Shown here: one piece after another, positions 10,255 through 18,595 of the stretch
Position numbering within the stretch: the first letter of the stretch is position 1
How the letters are laid out: every line of letters starts with the position of its first letter
Made by a program: the position numbers and the translations under genes
Assembly (NCBI GenBank): GCA_015059335.1
Contig: SVAP01000001.1
Span: forward strand, 256,413 to 320,412
DNA length: 64,000 nt
Reading direction: 5' to 3'
Origin: Bacillota bacterium
GTDB taxonomy: Bacteria; Bacillota_I; Bacilli_A; RF39; UBA660
The notes under the pieces: generated by a model
Seen by the model: the letters and a program-made list of their open reading frames with translations, nothing else
Told to the model about the DNA's origin: nothing
Databases searched by the model: none

Positions 10255-10680
10255 ATGTATAAAGATGATATAAAAGAACTTTATTCACAAAAAAGAGAAT
10301 CTCTTACACTGTTTTTAGTTAATTCGTTCACAATATTATTAAAATTATATGTATTTATGCCAAAGAGTATAAAAGAAAGAGATAAACTTAGACAGATAAT
10401 AAAATCTTATATAAAGTATAATAATGAAGAAAAAGAAATTTTAAGGATTGTAAAGAAAAAATATGGTAGAAAAGAGTCTATAGATTCAATTGATTTAATA
10501 CTTAATGATTTAGATAAATTGTTTGTAACAATATATAATAATTATGAATGTATTATTGGTGATTTTGAAGATATGATTGTTACTAAAGATTTACATCGAA
10601 CAATTATTCCAAAAGATAAGATTCTAAATTTAACTTTAGAACAAAAAAGAAAATACATTAATGAGTTAGGTGGTAAATAA
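10255..10680 (+). CDS. Hypothetical protein, 141 aa, between xer and tdk
   Basis: I do not recognise it. It is a soluble, Lys/Ile-rich, mainly helical protein; residues ~20-35 are moderately hydrophobic (LFLVNSFTILLKLYVFM) but short and broken for a membrane helix. The start has AAAGGAG 8 bases upstream, inside the end of the xer gene. It is tightly packed between xer and tdk, so it is probably co-translated, but that context does not indicate a job. Confidence 0.75.
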   Translation: MYKDDIKELYSQKRESLTLFLVNSFTILLKLYVFMPKSIKERDKLRQIIKSYIKYNNEEKEILRIVKKKYGRKESIDSIDLILNDLDKLFVTIYNNYECIIGDFEDMIVTKDLHRTIIPKDKILNLTLEQKRKYINELGGK

Positions 10681-10681
10681 T

Positions 10682-11254
10682 ATGGCAAAATTATATTTTA
10701 AATATGGATCTATGAATTCTGGTAAAACAACAATGTTACTTCAAACAGCTTATAATTATGAAGAACAAGGAATGAAAGTAATAATAGTTAAACCAAAAAT
10801 TGATAAAAAAGGGGAAGAACATATTGTTGCAAGAATTGGTTTATCAAGAAAAGTAGATATATTGTTAGATGATAAAGATAATATATATGAAATTATCAAA
10901 AATAATCATAGAAATATTTCTTGTTTAATTGTAGATGAAGCACAATTTATTACATTTAAGCAAGCCGATGAATTATTAAAAATAGCATCACTTCTTGATA
11001 TAGCGGTTATATGTTATGGACTTAGAACAGATTTTATGATGAATGGTTTTATAGGGAGTAATAGATTACTACTTATAGCTGATAAATTAGAAGAAATTAA
11101 AACAATATGTAAGTGTGGTAAAAAAGCAACTATTAATGTTAGAAAACAAAATGGAAAATATGTGTTTAGTGGTAACCAAGTTGCGATTGATGGTATGAAT
11201 GATATAACGTATGAGAGTATGTGTCCAAAATGTTATTTTAATTTAAAAAATTAA
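10682..11254 (+). CDS. tdk: Thymidine kinase (type II, TK1-like)
   Basis: A 190-aa enzyme that phosphorylates thymidine in the salvage pathway. The P-loop KYGSMNSGKTTMLLQ is at residues ~7-21, the Walker B-like IVDEAQF near residue 85, the lasso-domain motif YGLRTDF near residue 114, and a zinc-binding pair CKCG...CPKC in the C-terminal part. The chosen start (10682) has AGGTGG 8 bases upstream; an in-frame GTG at 10670 overlaps the previous gene and is less likely. The final codons form half of a terminator hairpin. Confidence 0.95.
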   Translation: MAKLYFKYGSMNSGKTTMLLQTAYNYEEQGMKVIIVKPKIDKKGEEHIVARIGLSRKVDILLDDKDNIYEIIKNNHRNISCLIVDEAQFITFKQADELLKIASLLDIAVICYGLRTDFMMNGFIGSNRLLLIADKLEEIKTICKCGKKATINVRKQNGKYVFSGNQVAIDGMNDITYESMCPKCYFNLKN

Positions 11255-11269
11255 GATAACATTTTTTTT
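11228..11269 (+). terminator. Rho-independent terminator overlapping the tdk 3' end
   Basis: A near-perfect 15-bp stem (ATGTTATTTTAATTT with AAATTAAGATAACAT, one G-T pair) ends in eight T residues. The left arm encodes the last tdk codons. Confidence 0.8.
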
Positions 11270-11272
11270 CGT

Positions 11273-11301
11273 TTGACATAACAAGTAAAATATTATATAC
11301 T
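11273..11301 (+). promoter_or_regulatory. Sigma-A promoter of the surface cassette
   Basis: Perfect TTGACA (11273-11278), 17-bp spacer, TATACT (11296-11301). A 7-bp inverted repeat TACTCTT / AAGAGTA (about 11298-11320, 9-base spacer) covers the -10 element and the likely start site, where a repressor could bind. Confidence 0.65.
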
Positions 11302-11364
11302 CTTATAATATACAAGAGTAGAAATTTGTAGATAATATTAGTTGTTTTGAATGGAGGGTGATGC

Positions 11365-11880
11365 ATGGATATTTGTAAAGGTGATGCTTTAATAATATTT
11401 GAAGTTATAGGGAATATATTAACTATAATAAAAATTGCAGTACCAATATTATTAATAATAATGGGATCACTTGATTTAATGAAAGCTGTTATAGCTGGTA
11501 AAGAAGATGAAATAAAAAAATCACAAGGAACATTTGTAAAAAGGTCGATAGCTGCAGTGATTGTATTTTTTATACCTACCATTGTAGGATTAATATTATC
11601 AGTAATAAATGAAACAAAATCATCATGTCTAACTTGTGTATTAAATACTAGTACGTGTAATGTATCAAGTAATAGTAACAATAACAATGGCAATAATAAT
11701 AGTTCTAATAATAATGACTTACAAGAAGTAGAAAATGTAGAAAGCAATGTAATTGGTTATTGTTCACAGTTTAAAAGTAAAAAAGAGTGTAAAAATGATT
11801 GTATGTGGACAAATATGAGCAATTTTGGTGATCAATTTAATAATCCAGGTACAAACAATTATTTTTGTACATATAAATAG
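11365..11880 (+). CDS. Small two-helix membrane protein with Asn-rich linker and Cys-rich C-terminus
   Basis: A 171-aa protein not recognised as a named family. Residues ~8-35 and ~58-80 are membrane helices separated by a short charged loop (AGKEDEIKKSQGTFVKRS), a layout similar to TrbC/VirB2-type pilins or holin-like proteins; that is a resemblance only. A linker of nearly pure Asn/Ser (residues ~97-113) leads to an extracellular-looking tail with spaced cysteines (GYCSQFKSKKECKNDCMW...FCTYK) that could form disulfides. The ATG has GGAGGGTGATGC upstream and a strong promoter 65 bases away. It is followed after 14 bases by a single-helix protein and then a large secreted protein, so the three probably act together at the surface. 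Confidence 0.7.
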   Translation: MDICKGDALIIFEVIGNILTIIKIAVPILLIIMGSLDLMKAVIAGKEDEIKKSQGTFVKRSIAAVIVFFIPTIVGLILSVINETKSSCLTCVLNTSTCNVSSNSNNNNGNNNSSNNNDLQEVENVESNVIGYCSQFKSKKECKNDCMWTNMSNFGDQFNNPGTNNYFCTYK

Positions 11881-11894
11881 AGGAGATGTAAGAT

Positions 11895-12284
11895 ATGAAA
11901 AAGAAAATAATTATTGGAAGTGCAGTGGGTATACTTATAGTGATTATTAGTATATTTTGTTACGCCCAAATGAAAGTTAAAAATATATATATAGATATTG
12001 ATTATTCAAAATCTAATTATTACACAAGCATAATGCGTCCAGCACAAAGTGATTTGATTTTGGTGACACCTAATTCAAAAATTAAGATTACAAAGAAAAT
12101 TCGTGATAAAAAATTATTGAATGGTTATTTAAAATGTAAAAGTAGTAATAGTGATATTATTTCAGTTAAGAGTAATGATACTTTAGATATAAAGCAAGTT
12201 GGTGAAGCAAAAGTTTATTGTGAGTCTATTTTGGGAACAAAATCAAATTATATATTGTTTTCTGTGATTGAAGAGGAAGTGTAA
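11895..12284 (+). CDS. Membrane-anchored small extracellular protein with Ig-like repeat pattern
   Basis: A 129-aa protein with an N-terminal signal anchor (residues ~5-25, IIIGSAVGILIVIISIFCY). The outer part reads like a bacterial Ig-like (BIG2) fold: VTPNSKIKITKKI...CKSSNSDIISVKSNDTLDIKQVGEAKVYCES, the typical 'x-S-S-N-x-x-v-v-s-v...G-x-a-x-v' pattern. The function is unknown. AGAGGAG lies 8 bases before the ATG. It is the middle gene of the 11365-14093 cassette and is 3 bases from the next gene. Confidence 0.65.
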   Translation: MKKKIIIGSAVGILIVIISIFCYAQMKVKNIYIDIDYSKSNYYTSIMRPAQSDLILVTPNSKIKITKKIRDKKLLNGYLKCKSSNSDIISVKSNDTLDIKQVGEAKVYCESILGTKSNYILFSVIEEEV

Positions 12285-12287
12285 CAT

Positions 12288-14093
12288 ATGAAAAAAATGT
12301 TTTTGTTTATAGTAATGTTTTTTCTAGGAATAACTAGTGTTAATGCATATATAGTTATGGATAATATAGAAATATCAGAAGATAGAACAAAATATTATAT
12401 TTCTGGTTCAACTTTAACAAGGCCGTCTTTAGCAGATAAAGAAAAATTTGTTTTTGATGAACAAAATGTAGTGAATTATATTAATAAAATTGAAGATTTT
12501 ATAGAACCATATTATTCAAATGTTTTTTATGATGGTGGTATGGACGATGATGGAAAACTTTCAACAATATCATCATTAATACCAGCTGAATTATTATCAT
12601 CACATGTATTTGTTGGTGGTGGTAGTTCTGGAAGTTGTCGACTTGTAAATGGTGAAATTGATTGTAATAGTCGTGATAATCCTGTTAATTGGGATAGAGC
12701 ACAACAAATTAATTCTCGCTATTTGAGAGAAGCATATCCTATATTATTGGATGATTTAGTGTCAATTACACGACCAGATATTTATTCTCCAATTTCGTTC
12801 AATAATCTTTCGGGAACTTTACCTAATAGTATAATTTCTAATGGTACTTTAGATTCTGATGGACGTTGGGTGTCTAATAATCCAATTAAAATATATGAGA
12901 GTGAATATAAAAAAGGTAAAGTTGAATTACTAACAAGAGGAAATAATCCTTATGGTCTTTCGGGCTTGTATTTTTCGCGCGATGGATTTAAATATAGGGA
13001 AACTTCTTTAGATACTAAAAATGTTTATGAACGATTAACTGAAGAACAAATAGATGAAGCATGTTCAAAATATGAACAAACATATCAAAGTATTTGTAAA
13101 AGAGTTACCGGAAATATATTTATTGGCAGTTTAAATACTGTTCCAATAGACACAAAAAACAAAGTTATACATGGACTTTGGTTTACAACATTTTCAGGTT
13201 CAAATGAAAATATAAAAATTAATACCGCTCGACAAACATATGGTACAAGAGGATTTGGTGCAATATATGAATTTGAAATTCCAATTGAAGTAATTCCTGA
13301 TGTTGTAGAAGAAAAAAATGATGAAAAAGTACTAACAGGAATTCAAGAAAATAATGCAAAAATATATATAGATAATAAAGAAGTAAAGATTAAAAATCTA
13401 AAGGATTATGATTTAGGTAGAATATATGTTTCTTTAGAAGATGTTTGTAAAAATATTGATACTTGTAATATAGAAAAAAAACAAAATGAAAAAGGTAAAA
13501 CATTTTATAGAGTTACAAGAAAAATTTTAAACACTGAAATTGAATTTTCTTTAATTCATTACCCAGAAACAAAAACATTCGAAACAACTGTTTATAAAAA
13601 TAATGAAAGTTTAAATTTTGATATAATTTCACCAGCTTCTGGTTATATTGATGCAGAATCTAAAATCATTGATAATGTTCTTTATGTTCCTATTAGATTT
13701 TTACTTGAAGGATTAGGAGCAAATATTAGTTATGTTAGCTCTAAAGGAAATGAATATCCAGAAGAAGTTCATGTTTCATTTAATGATAATGGTGATATAA
13801 AAATAGAGTCTAATACTTTAGAAAAAGATAGTAACGATAAGTTTAAATACATTTCAAAAACAAATAAAAACTATATTAGTTTCATGTCATCTTTTGAAGG
13901 AACAAAGAGATTTTATGCATTTCAATTAGAAAAAAATAATGCACCTGTATCAAAAAGTGATATAGAAAAATATAGTAATATGATTGAATTTCCTGAAGAT
14001 GATACATATAAGTATTTAATAGTTAATAAAACAAGTAATAATGGTTCTGAATTTATGGCATATCAAATTTTTACTTTTGAATATAAAAAATAA
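12288..14093 (+). CDS. Large secreted protein with a stalk (copper-amine-oxidase N-terminal-like) domain
   Basis: A 601-aa exported protein. It begins with a clear signal peptide (FLFIVMFFLGITSVNA, likely cut after VNA). Residues ~20-330 match nothing I recognise and contain a Gly/Ser-rich stretch and a Cys pair (GSCRLVNGEIDC). Residues ~350-510 look like the stalk domain seen in many Firmicute surface proteins: AKIYIDNKEVKIKN, RIYVSLEDVCKNI, then NVLYVPIRFLLEGLGANISY, which fits the 'tlVPlRfiaEalGa' signature. There is no LPxTG or terminal membrane helix, so it may be released or held by the two smaller membrane proteins encoded just upstream. No enzyme motif is seen. Confidence 0.7.
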   Translation: MKKMFLFIVMFFLGITSVNAYIVMDNIEISEDRTKYYISGSTLTRPSLADKEKFVFDEQNVVNYINKIEDFIEPYYSNVFYDGGMDDDGKLSTISSLIPAELLSSHVFVGGGSSGSCRLVNGEIDCNSRDNPVNWDRAQQINSRYLREAYPILLDDLVSITRPDIYSPISFNNLSGTLPNSIISNGTLDSDGRWVSNNPIKIYESEYKKGKVELLTRGNNPYGLSGLYFSRDGFKYRETSLDTKNVYERLTEEQIDEACSKYEQTYQSICKRVTGNIFIGSLNTVPIDTKNKVIHGLWFTTFSGSNENIKINTARQTYGTRGFGAIYEFEIPIEVIPDVVEEKNDEKVLTGIQENNAKIYIDNKEVKIKNLKDYDLGRIYVSLEDVCKNIDTCNIEKKQNEKGKTFYRVTRKILNTEIEFSLIHYPETKTFETTVYKNNESLNFDIISPASGYIDAESKIIDNVLYVPIRFLLEGLGANISYVSSKGNEYPEEVHVSFNDNGDIKIESNTLEKDSNDKFKYISKTNKNYISFMSSFEGTKRFYAFQLEKNNAPVSKSDIEKYSNMIEFPEDDTYKYLIVNKTSNNGSEFMAYQIFTFEYKK

Positions 14094-14144
14094 AACCTTT
14101 TGTTAAATAGTGTTAACTATTAAAAATATATTGAAAAATAAGGA

Positions 14145-14182
14145 AAAACTGCACAAAATTCTTGTGTAGTTTTCTTTTTTTA
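14145..14182 (+). terminator. Terminator after the surface cassette, upstream of ppdK
   Basis: A 12-bp stem (AAAACTGCACAA with TTGTGTAGTTTT, one G-T pair, 5-base loop) is followed by a T-run. A possible ppdK promoter (TTGTGT, 18-bp spacer, TATTAT at 14186-14191) starts within the right arm, so the two signals overlap. Confidence 0.7.
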
Positions 14183-14221
14183 TGATATTATAGATATGTA
14201 TGACAAATAAGGAGGATTTTT

Positions 14222-16849
14222 ATGACAAAATATGTGTATTCCTTTAAAGAAGGAAACAAAGACATGAGAAACCTTCTTGGAGGTAAAGGTGCTAATCTTG
14301 CAGAAATGACAAGTATTGGATTACCTGTTCCAAGAGGATTTACTGTTACAACTGAAGCTTGTACAAAATACTATGAAGATGGAAAAATGATTTCAGAAGA
14401 TATTCAAAAAGAAATTTTTGAAAAATTAACTGAATTAGAAACTATCTCTGGTAAAAAAATGGGTGATAAAACAAATCCATTATTAGTATCAGTAAGAAGT
14501 GGTGCTAGAGCAAGTATGCCTGGTATGATGGATACTGTACTTAATCTAGGGTTAAATGATGAAGTTGCTGTTGGATTTGCAGAAGCAACTAATAATGCTA
14601 GATTCGTATATGATAGTTATAGAAGATTTATTCAAATGTTTGCAGATGTAGTTATGGGATTCCCTAAAAGCTCATTTGAAAGATTATTTGATAAAATTAA
14701 AGAAGAAAAAAATGTTGAATTTGATACTGAACTTACAGCAGAAGATTTAATGGAAGTTGTTGAAATTTACAAAGAAGAATATAAAAAACATGCAGGTGTA
14801 GATTTCCCACAAGATCCAAAAGAACAATTATTAGAAGCTGTAAAAGCTGTATTTAGAAGTTGGAATAATGATAGAGCAATCACTTATCGTAGATTAAATG
14901 ATATTCCAGCATCTTGGGGAACTGCAGTTAATGTTCAAGAAATGGTTTATGGTAACCGTGGAAATGACTGTGGTACTGGTGTAGCGTTTACAAGAAATCC
15001 AGCTACTGGAGAAAAGAAATTATACGGAGAATACTTAATGAATGCACAAGGTGAAGACGTTGTTGCAGGTATTCGTACACCACAACCAATTGATACTTTA
15101 AAAGAAGTTATGCCAGAATGTTATGATGAATTTGTAAGAATTTGTGGAATTCTTGAAGATCATTACAAAGATATGCAAGATATGGAATTTACTATTGAAA
15201 ATGGTAAACTATTTATGCTTCAAACTAGAAATGGTAAAAGAACTGCAGCTGCTGCACTTCAAATTGCTGTTGACCTAGTTAATGAAGGAATGATTTCTAA
15301 AGAAGAAGCTATATTAAAAGTTGAACCTAGACAATTAGATCAATTATTACATCCAAACTTTGATATGGCTAGTTTAAAAGCTGCAACAGTTGTTGCTAAA
15401 GGACTTGCTGCATCACCTGGTGCTGCAACAGGTAAAATCTATTTCACTGCTGAAGATGTAATCGAAGCAAGTAAAAATGGTGAAAAAGATTTATTATTAG
15501 TTAGACTTGAAACAAGTCCAGAAGATATTGAAGGTATGAATATCGCTCATGGTATATTAACTATCCGTGGGGGAATGACAAGCCATGCTGCTGTTGTTGC
15601 TCGTGGTATGGGTACTTGTTGTGTATGTGGTTGTGGAGAACTTAGAATTGATGAAGAAGCTAAGACTGTTACAACAAAAGATGGTAAAACATACAAAGAA
15701 GGAGATTGGATGAGTTTAGACGGTTCTACTGGTAATGTTTATGGTGAACAAGTTAAAACTGTTGAACCAGAAATCAGTGGAAACTTTGAAACATTCATGA
15801 ACTGGGCTGACGATGTTAGAAAGTTAAAAGTTAGAACTAACGCTGATACACCAAAAGATGCATTACAAGCTAGAAAATTTGGTGCTGAAGGTATTGGATT
15901 ATGTCGTACAGAACACATGTTCTTTGAAGCAGATAGAATCTTTAACTTCAGAAAAATGATAGCTGCAGAAACAGTTGAACAAAGAGAAGCTGCACTTGAA
16001 AAAATCTTACCTTATCAAAGAGAAGACTTTGAAGGTTTATTTAAAGCAATGGAAGGATATGGAGTTACAATTCGTTTCCTAGATCCACCTCTACATGAAT
16101 TCTTACCTCATACTGATGAAGAAATTAAACCACTTGCTGAAAGTTTAGGAGTAAGTTTTGAATCATTAAAATCAAGAGTTGAATCATTAAAAGAATTTAA
16201 CCCTATGATGGGACACAGAGGATGTAGATTAGCTGTAACTTATCCAGAAATAGCTAAAATGCAAACTAGAGCTGTTATTGAAGCTGCAATTAATGTTAAT
16301 AAAGAAGGTTTAAATGTAGTGCCTGAAATTATGATTCCGCTTGTTGGAGACATTAATGAATTAAAATATGTTAAAAATGTAGTATGTGAAACAGCAGATG
16401 CAATTATTAAAGAAAACAATGTAAATTTAGAATACCATGTTGGTACTATGATTGAAATTCCTAGAGCTGCACTTACTGCTGATAAAATAGCAGAAGAAGC
16501 TGAATTCTTCAGCTTTGGTACAAACGACTTAACTCAAATGACTTATGGATTCAGTCGTGATGATGCTGGTAAATTCTTAGATGAATATTATAAAAAAGGA
16601 ATTTTTGAATCAGATCCATTTGCTAAAGTTGACCAAGAAGGTGTTGGTTTACTTATGAAAATAGCAATTGAAAAAGGTAAAGCTGTTAGACCTGATATCA
16701 AATTAGGTATTTGTGGAGAACACGGTGGAGATCCTTCTACAGTTGAATTCTGTCATAGTTTAGGATTAACATATGTATCATGTTCACCATATCGTGTACC
16801 ACTAGCTCGTCTTGCTGCTGCACAAGCTGCTGTAAAAGAAAATATGTAA
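14222..16849 (+). CDS. ppdK: Pyruvate, phosphate dikinase
   Basis: An 875-aa enzyme of full family length that interconverts pyruvate + ATP + Pi with PEP + AMP + PPi, central to glycolysis or gluconeogenesis in many anaerobes. In order: the ATP-grasp nucleotide-binding domain from GGKGANLAEMTSIGLPVPRG (residues ~20-39) to SVRSGARASMPGMMDTVLNLG; the swivelling phosphohistidine domain with catalytic His in GGMTSHAAVVARGMG (residues ~450); and the C-terminal PEP/pyruvate barrel with GLCRTEHMFF, MMGHRGCRL, SFGTNDLTQMTYG and the catalytic Cys in LGICGEHGG. Codon choice is tidier (GCT, GGT, AAA) than in its neighbours, as expected for a highly expressed gene. It is preceded by AAGGAGG. With pyk at 25787, the cell has both PPDK and pyruvate kinase. 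Confidence 0.97.
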   Translation: MTKYVYSFKEGNKDMRNLLGGKGANLAEMTSIGLPVPRGFTVTTEACTKYYEDGKMISEDIQKEIFEKLTELETISGKKMGDKTNPLLVSVRSGARASMPGMMDTVLNLGLNDEVAVGFAEATNNARFVYDSYRRFIQMFADVVMGFPKSSFERLFDKIKEEKNVEFDTELTAEDLMEVVEIYKEEYKKHAGVDFPQDPKEQLLEAVKAVFRSWNNDRAITYRRLNDIPASWGTAVNVQEMVYGNRGNDCGTGVAFTRNPATGEKKLYGEYLMNAQGEDVVAGIRTPQPIDTLKEVMPECYDEFVRICGILEDHYKDMQDMEFTIENGKLFMLQTRNGKRTAAAALQIAVDLVNEGMISKEEAILKVEPRQLDQLLHPNFDMASLKAATVVAKGLAASPGAATGKIYFTAEDVIEASKNGEKDLLLVRLETSPEDIEGMNIAHGILTIRGGMTSHAAVVARGMGTCCVCGCGELRIDEEAKTVTTKDGKTYKEGDWMSLDGSTGNVYGEQVKTVEPEISGNFETFMNWADDVRKLKVRTNADTPKDALQARKFGAEGIGLCRTEHMFFEADRIFNFRKMIAAETVEQREAALEKILPYQREDFEGLFKAMEGYGVTIRFLDPPLHEFLPHTDEEIKPLAESLGVSFESLKSRVESLKEFNPMMGHRGCRLAVTYPEIAKMQTRAVIEAAINVNKEGLNVVPEIMIPLVGDINELKYVKNVVCETADAIIKENNVNLEYHVGTMIEIPRAALTADKIAEEAEFFSFGTNDLTQMTYGFSRDDAGKFLDEYYKKGIFESDPFAKVDQEGVGLLMKIAIEKGKAVRPDIKLGICGEHGGDPSTVEFCHSLGLTYVSCSPYRVPLARLAAAQAAVKENM

Positions 16850-16860
16850 TAACTAAATAA

Positions 16861-16967
16861 TTTGCCTGATATTTATAGACAATTTAATCGATAGGGTATG
16901 TTTCTAGTGGCAAAATAGAAATATACATGATGCGGAGATACTTATCATAAGATAAGTGTCTCTTTTT
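16861..16967 (+). ncRNA. Predicted structured RNA / attenuator with possible pseudoknot
   Basis: The spacer after ppdK folds strongly. An 11-bp stem (GTATGTTTCTA 16896-16906 with TAGAAATATAC 16916-16926, one G-T pair) has a 9-base loop containing GGCAAA, which is perfectly complementary to TTTGCC at 16861-16866, allowing a pseudoknot. It is followed at once by a 12-bp terminator hairpin (16935-16946 with 16951-16962) and TTTTTG. The element sits between ppdK and the ORF6N remnant. I could not match it to a known riboswitch class. It may be just the ppdK 3' end, a leader attenuator of the following cassette, or a free small RNA. Confidence 0.45.
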
Positions 16968-16988
16968 GTTTTTAAAGGAGAAAATAAA

Positions 16989-17129
16989 ATGAATGAAATA
17001 ATAGAAAAACAAGTAAATATAGAAAATATGATTTATGAAATAAGAGGAGTACAGGTTATGTTGGACAGTGAAATATCTGTAACCAAATGTCATTATTATA
17101 TTTATCACAAGATAATAAACACACTATGA
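16989..17129 (+). pseudogene. ORF6N-domain gene, 5' fragment (46 codons)
   Basis: AAAGGAG and an ATG open a short frame whose first ~28 residues read ...NIENMIYEIRGVQVMLDSE, the characteristic start of ORF6N-domain proteins (phage and mobile-element DNA-binding proteins). After LDSE the frame departs from the family and ends after 46 codons. The homologous continuation, S-D-I-A-(stop)-L-Y-Q-V-E-T-K-R-M-N-E, reappears at 18243, beyond the nuclease gene. I read this as one ORF6N gene split by an insertion whose left junction is near AGTGAAATA (17067-17075). A 46-residue peptide may still be made. Confidence 0.65.
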
Positions 17130-17198
17130 TATTGTCAAACCAATATCAGTATTAATTAATTGTGCAGAAAGTATTTGCACAATTTAGAAAGGAAAAAT

Positions 17199-18224
17199 AT
17201 GATAGAAAATATAGAAAAAACTGAAATTATAAAAACTATTGATAATATTAAGCAAGATGTGATTAATACTAGAAACAAAATAATGTATAATGCAAATAGA
17301 GAATTAATAAACATGTATTTTAGAATGGGTAAAAATATAAGTGAGAATGCTAAGTATGGAAGTAATTTTATAACAATATTATCAAAATCATTAAAGTTAG
17401 AATTTCCAGATGTAACAGGATTTTCAGAAAGAAATTTATGGAGAATGAAAGCTTTTTATGAAAAATATAAAGATTTATCAATTCTGCCACCAGTAGTGGC
17501 AGAATTACCATGGACTCATAATTATATACTATTAGAACAGGTTAAAGACAGGGATAAAAGACTTTGGTATGCAGAGGAATGTTTAAAAAATGGTTGGTCA
17601 AAAAATGTTCTTGTACATCAAATTGAATTAGAATTATATGAAAGAAAAAAACTACCTAATAAATTTACTAATTTTAATCAAAATATTGAATTAAAAAATA
17701 ATAGTGATTTAGCTAATGAAATAATAAAAGATCCTTATATTTTTGAATTAGAAGGATTAAAGAAAAATTATGTAGAAAAAGAATTAGAAAAACACATGAT
17801 TACAAAAATAAGAGATGTACTTTTAGAGTTAGGAAAAGGTTTTTGTTTCATAGGTAATCAATACAAGATAAGTACGGATAATCAGGATTATTATATTGAT
17901 ATGTTATTTTATCATTTAGATTTACGATGTTATATAGTGGTAGAATTAAAAGCAACTGAATTTAAACCAGAATATATAGGACAATTGGGATTTTATGTTA
18001 CAGCGGTAGATAAGACATTAAAAAAAGAACAAGATAATCAAACGATAGGATTGTTATTATGCAAAGAAAAAGATAAACTTTCGGTTGAGTGGGCACTTGA
18101 TTTCATAAATGTTCCAATAGGTGTATCATCTTATAATGTAATTAATAAAGTACAAAAAGATATATTAGATAAGTTACCCACAGAACAAGATATAAACATG
18201 TATATTGACATAAATAATGAATAG
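17199..18224 (+). CDS. YhcG-type DUF1016 protein with PDDEXK nuclease domain
   Basis: A 341-aa protein with the two-part layout of the YhcG family. The N-terminal DUF1016_N helical region has YFRMGKNISENAKYGSNFI and GFSERNLWRMKAFYEKY, then LPWTHNYILLE. The C-terminal PD-(D/E)xK domain has ELGKGFCFIGNQYKI, YYIDMLFYHLDLRCYIVVELK (D...ExK core) and EYIGQLGFYVTAVD. Related proteins are annotated as nucleases and turn up in defence and mobile regions; the target is unknown. The ATG at 17199 follows AGAAAGG. A 9-bp hairpin (AATTGTGCA / TGCACAATT, 17158-17184) sits right before the ribosome site. The gene lies between two halves of an ORF6N gene. Confidence 0.85.
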   Translation: MIENIEKTEIIKTIDNIKQDVINTRNKIMYNANRELINMYFRMGKNISENAKYGSNFITILSKSLKLEFPDVTGFSERNLWRMKAFYEKYKDLSILPPVVAELPWTHNYILLEQVKDRDKRLWYAEECLKNGWSKNVLVHQIELELYERKKLPNKFTNFNQNIELKNNSDLANEIIKDPYIFELEGLKKNYVEKELEKHMITKIRDVLLELGKGFCFIGNQYKISTDNQDYYIDMLFYHLDLRCYIVVELKATEFKPEYIGQLGFYVTAVDKTLKKEQDNQTIGLLLCKEKDKLSVEWALDFINVPIGVSSYNVINKVQKDILDKLPTEQDINMYIDINNE

Positions 18225-18242
18225 TGTCATTAGGTAGCTACA

Positions 18243-18550
18243 AGTGATATAGCATAATTATATCAAGTTGAAACAAAAAGAATGAATGAATTATTTGATA
18301 AATTCGATCCTAAAGATATAGTTAAAGACTATTTATTCTTTGAAGGCGATTTCTATGATTTCTATTCATTATTATTAGATGTTTTTAATAAAGTTAAACA
18401 AGAAATAATTATAATAGATAATTATGCGGGTAAAGAACTTTTAGATATATTAAGAAAAAATATGAAGGTCAATATGATAATGTTACATTTATCAATAATA
18501 ATTCATTTCATGATAGATTTATAATATTAGATAAAACTATAAAACTATAA
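18243..18550 (+). pseudogene. ORF6N-domain gene, 3' fragment with internal stop, deletion and frameshift
   Basis: Reading from AGTGATATA gives SDIA-stop-LYQVETKRMNE, the usual second part of an ORF6N domain (...LDSDIAELYQVETKR...) with one nonsense codon at 18255. The frame then jumps to LFDKFDPKDIVKDYLFFEG...YDFYSLLLDVF...IIIIDNYAGKELLDIL, the C-terminal part of such proteins, so the middle is deleted. A one-base loss in an A-run (about 18453-18458) shifts the frame; in the shifted frame the sequence goes on as FINNNSFHDRFIILDKTIKL to a stop at 18550, including the conserved HDRF motif. An open frame of 80 codons from ATG 18282 exists but is not a full protein. Confidence 0.7.
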
Positions 18551-18595
18551 CACACATAACTTTACAGATTACATAAACTAAATATAGGTGATTTG

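Noticed and set aside
16861-16967. Assignment to a known riboswitch class (purine, preQ1, guanidine, fluoride)
   Set aside because: The conserved cores of those classes could not be found; only base-pairing is visible.
16884-17108. Minus-strand open frame of 74 codons
   Set aside because: It overlaps the structured RNA, the terminator and the ORF6N fragment, has no good ribosome site, and reads as Tyr/Ile-rich noise.
18282-18524. Independent 80-aa gene
   Set aside because: Its sequence is the middle of an ORF6N C-terminal region, with the true frame visible both upstream (VETKRMNE) and downstream (HDRFIILD).
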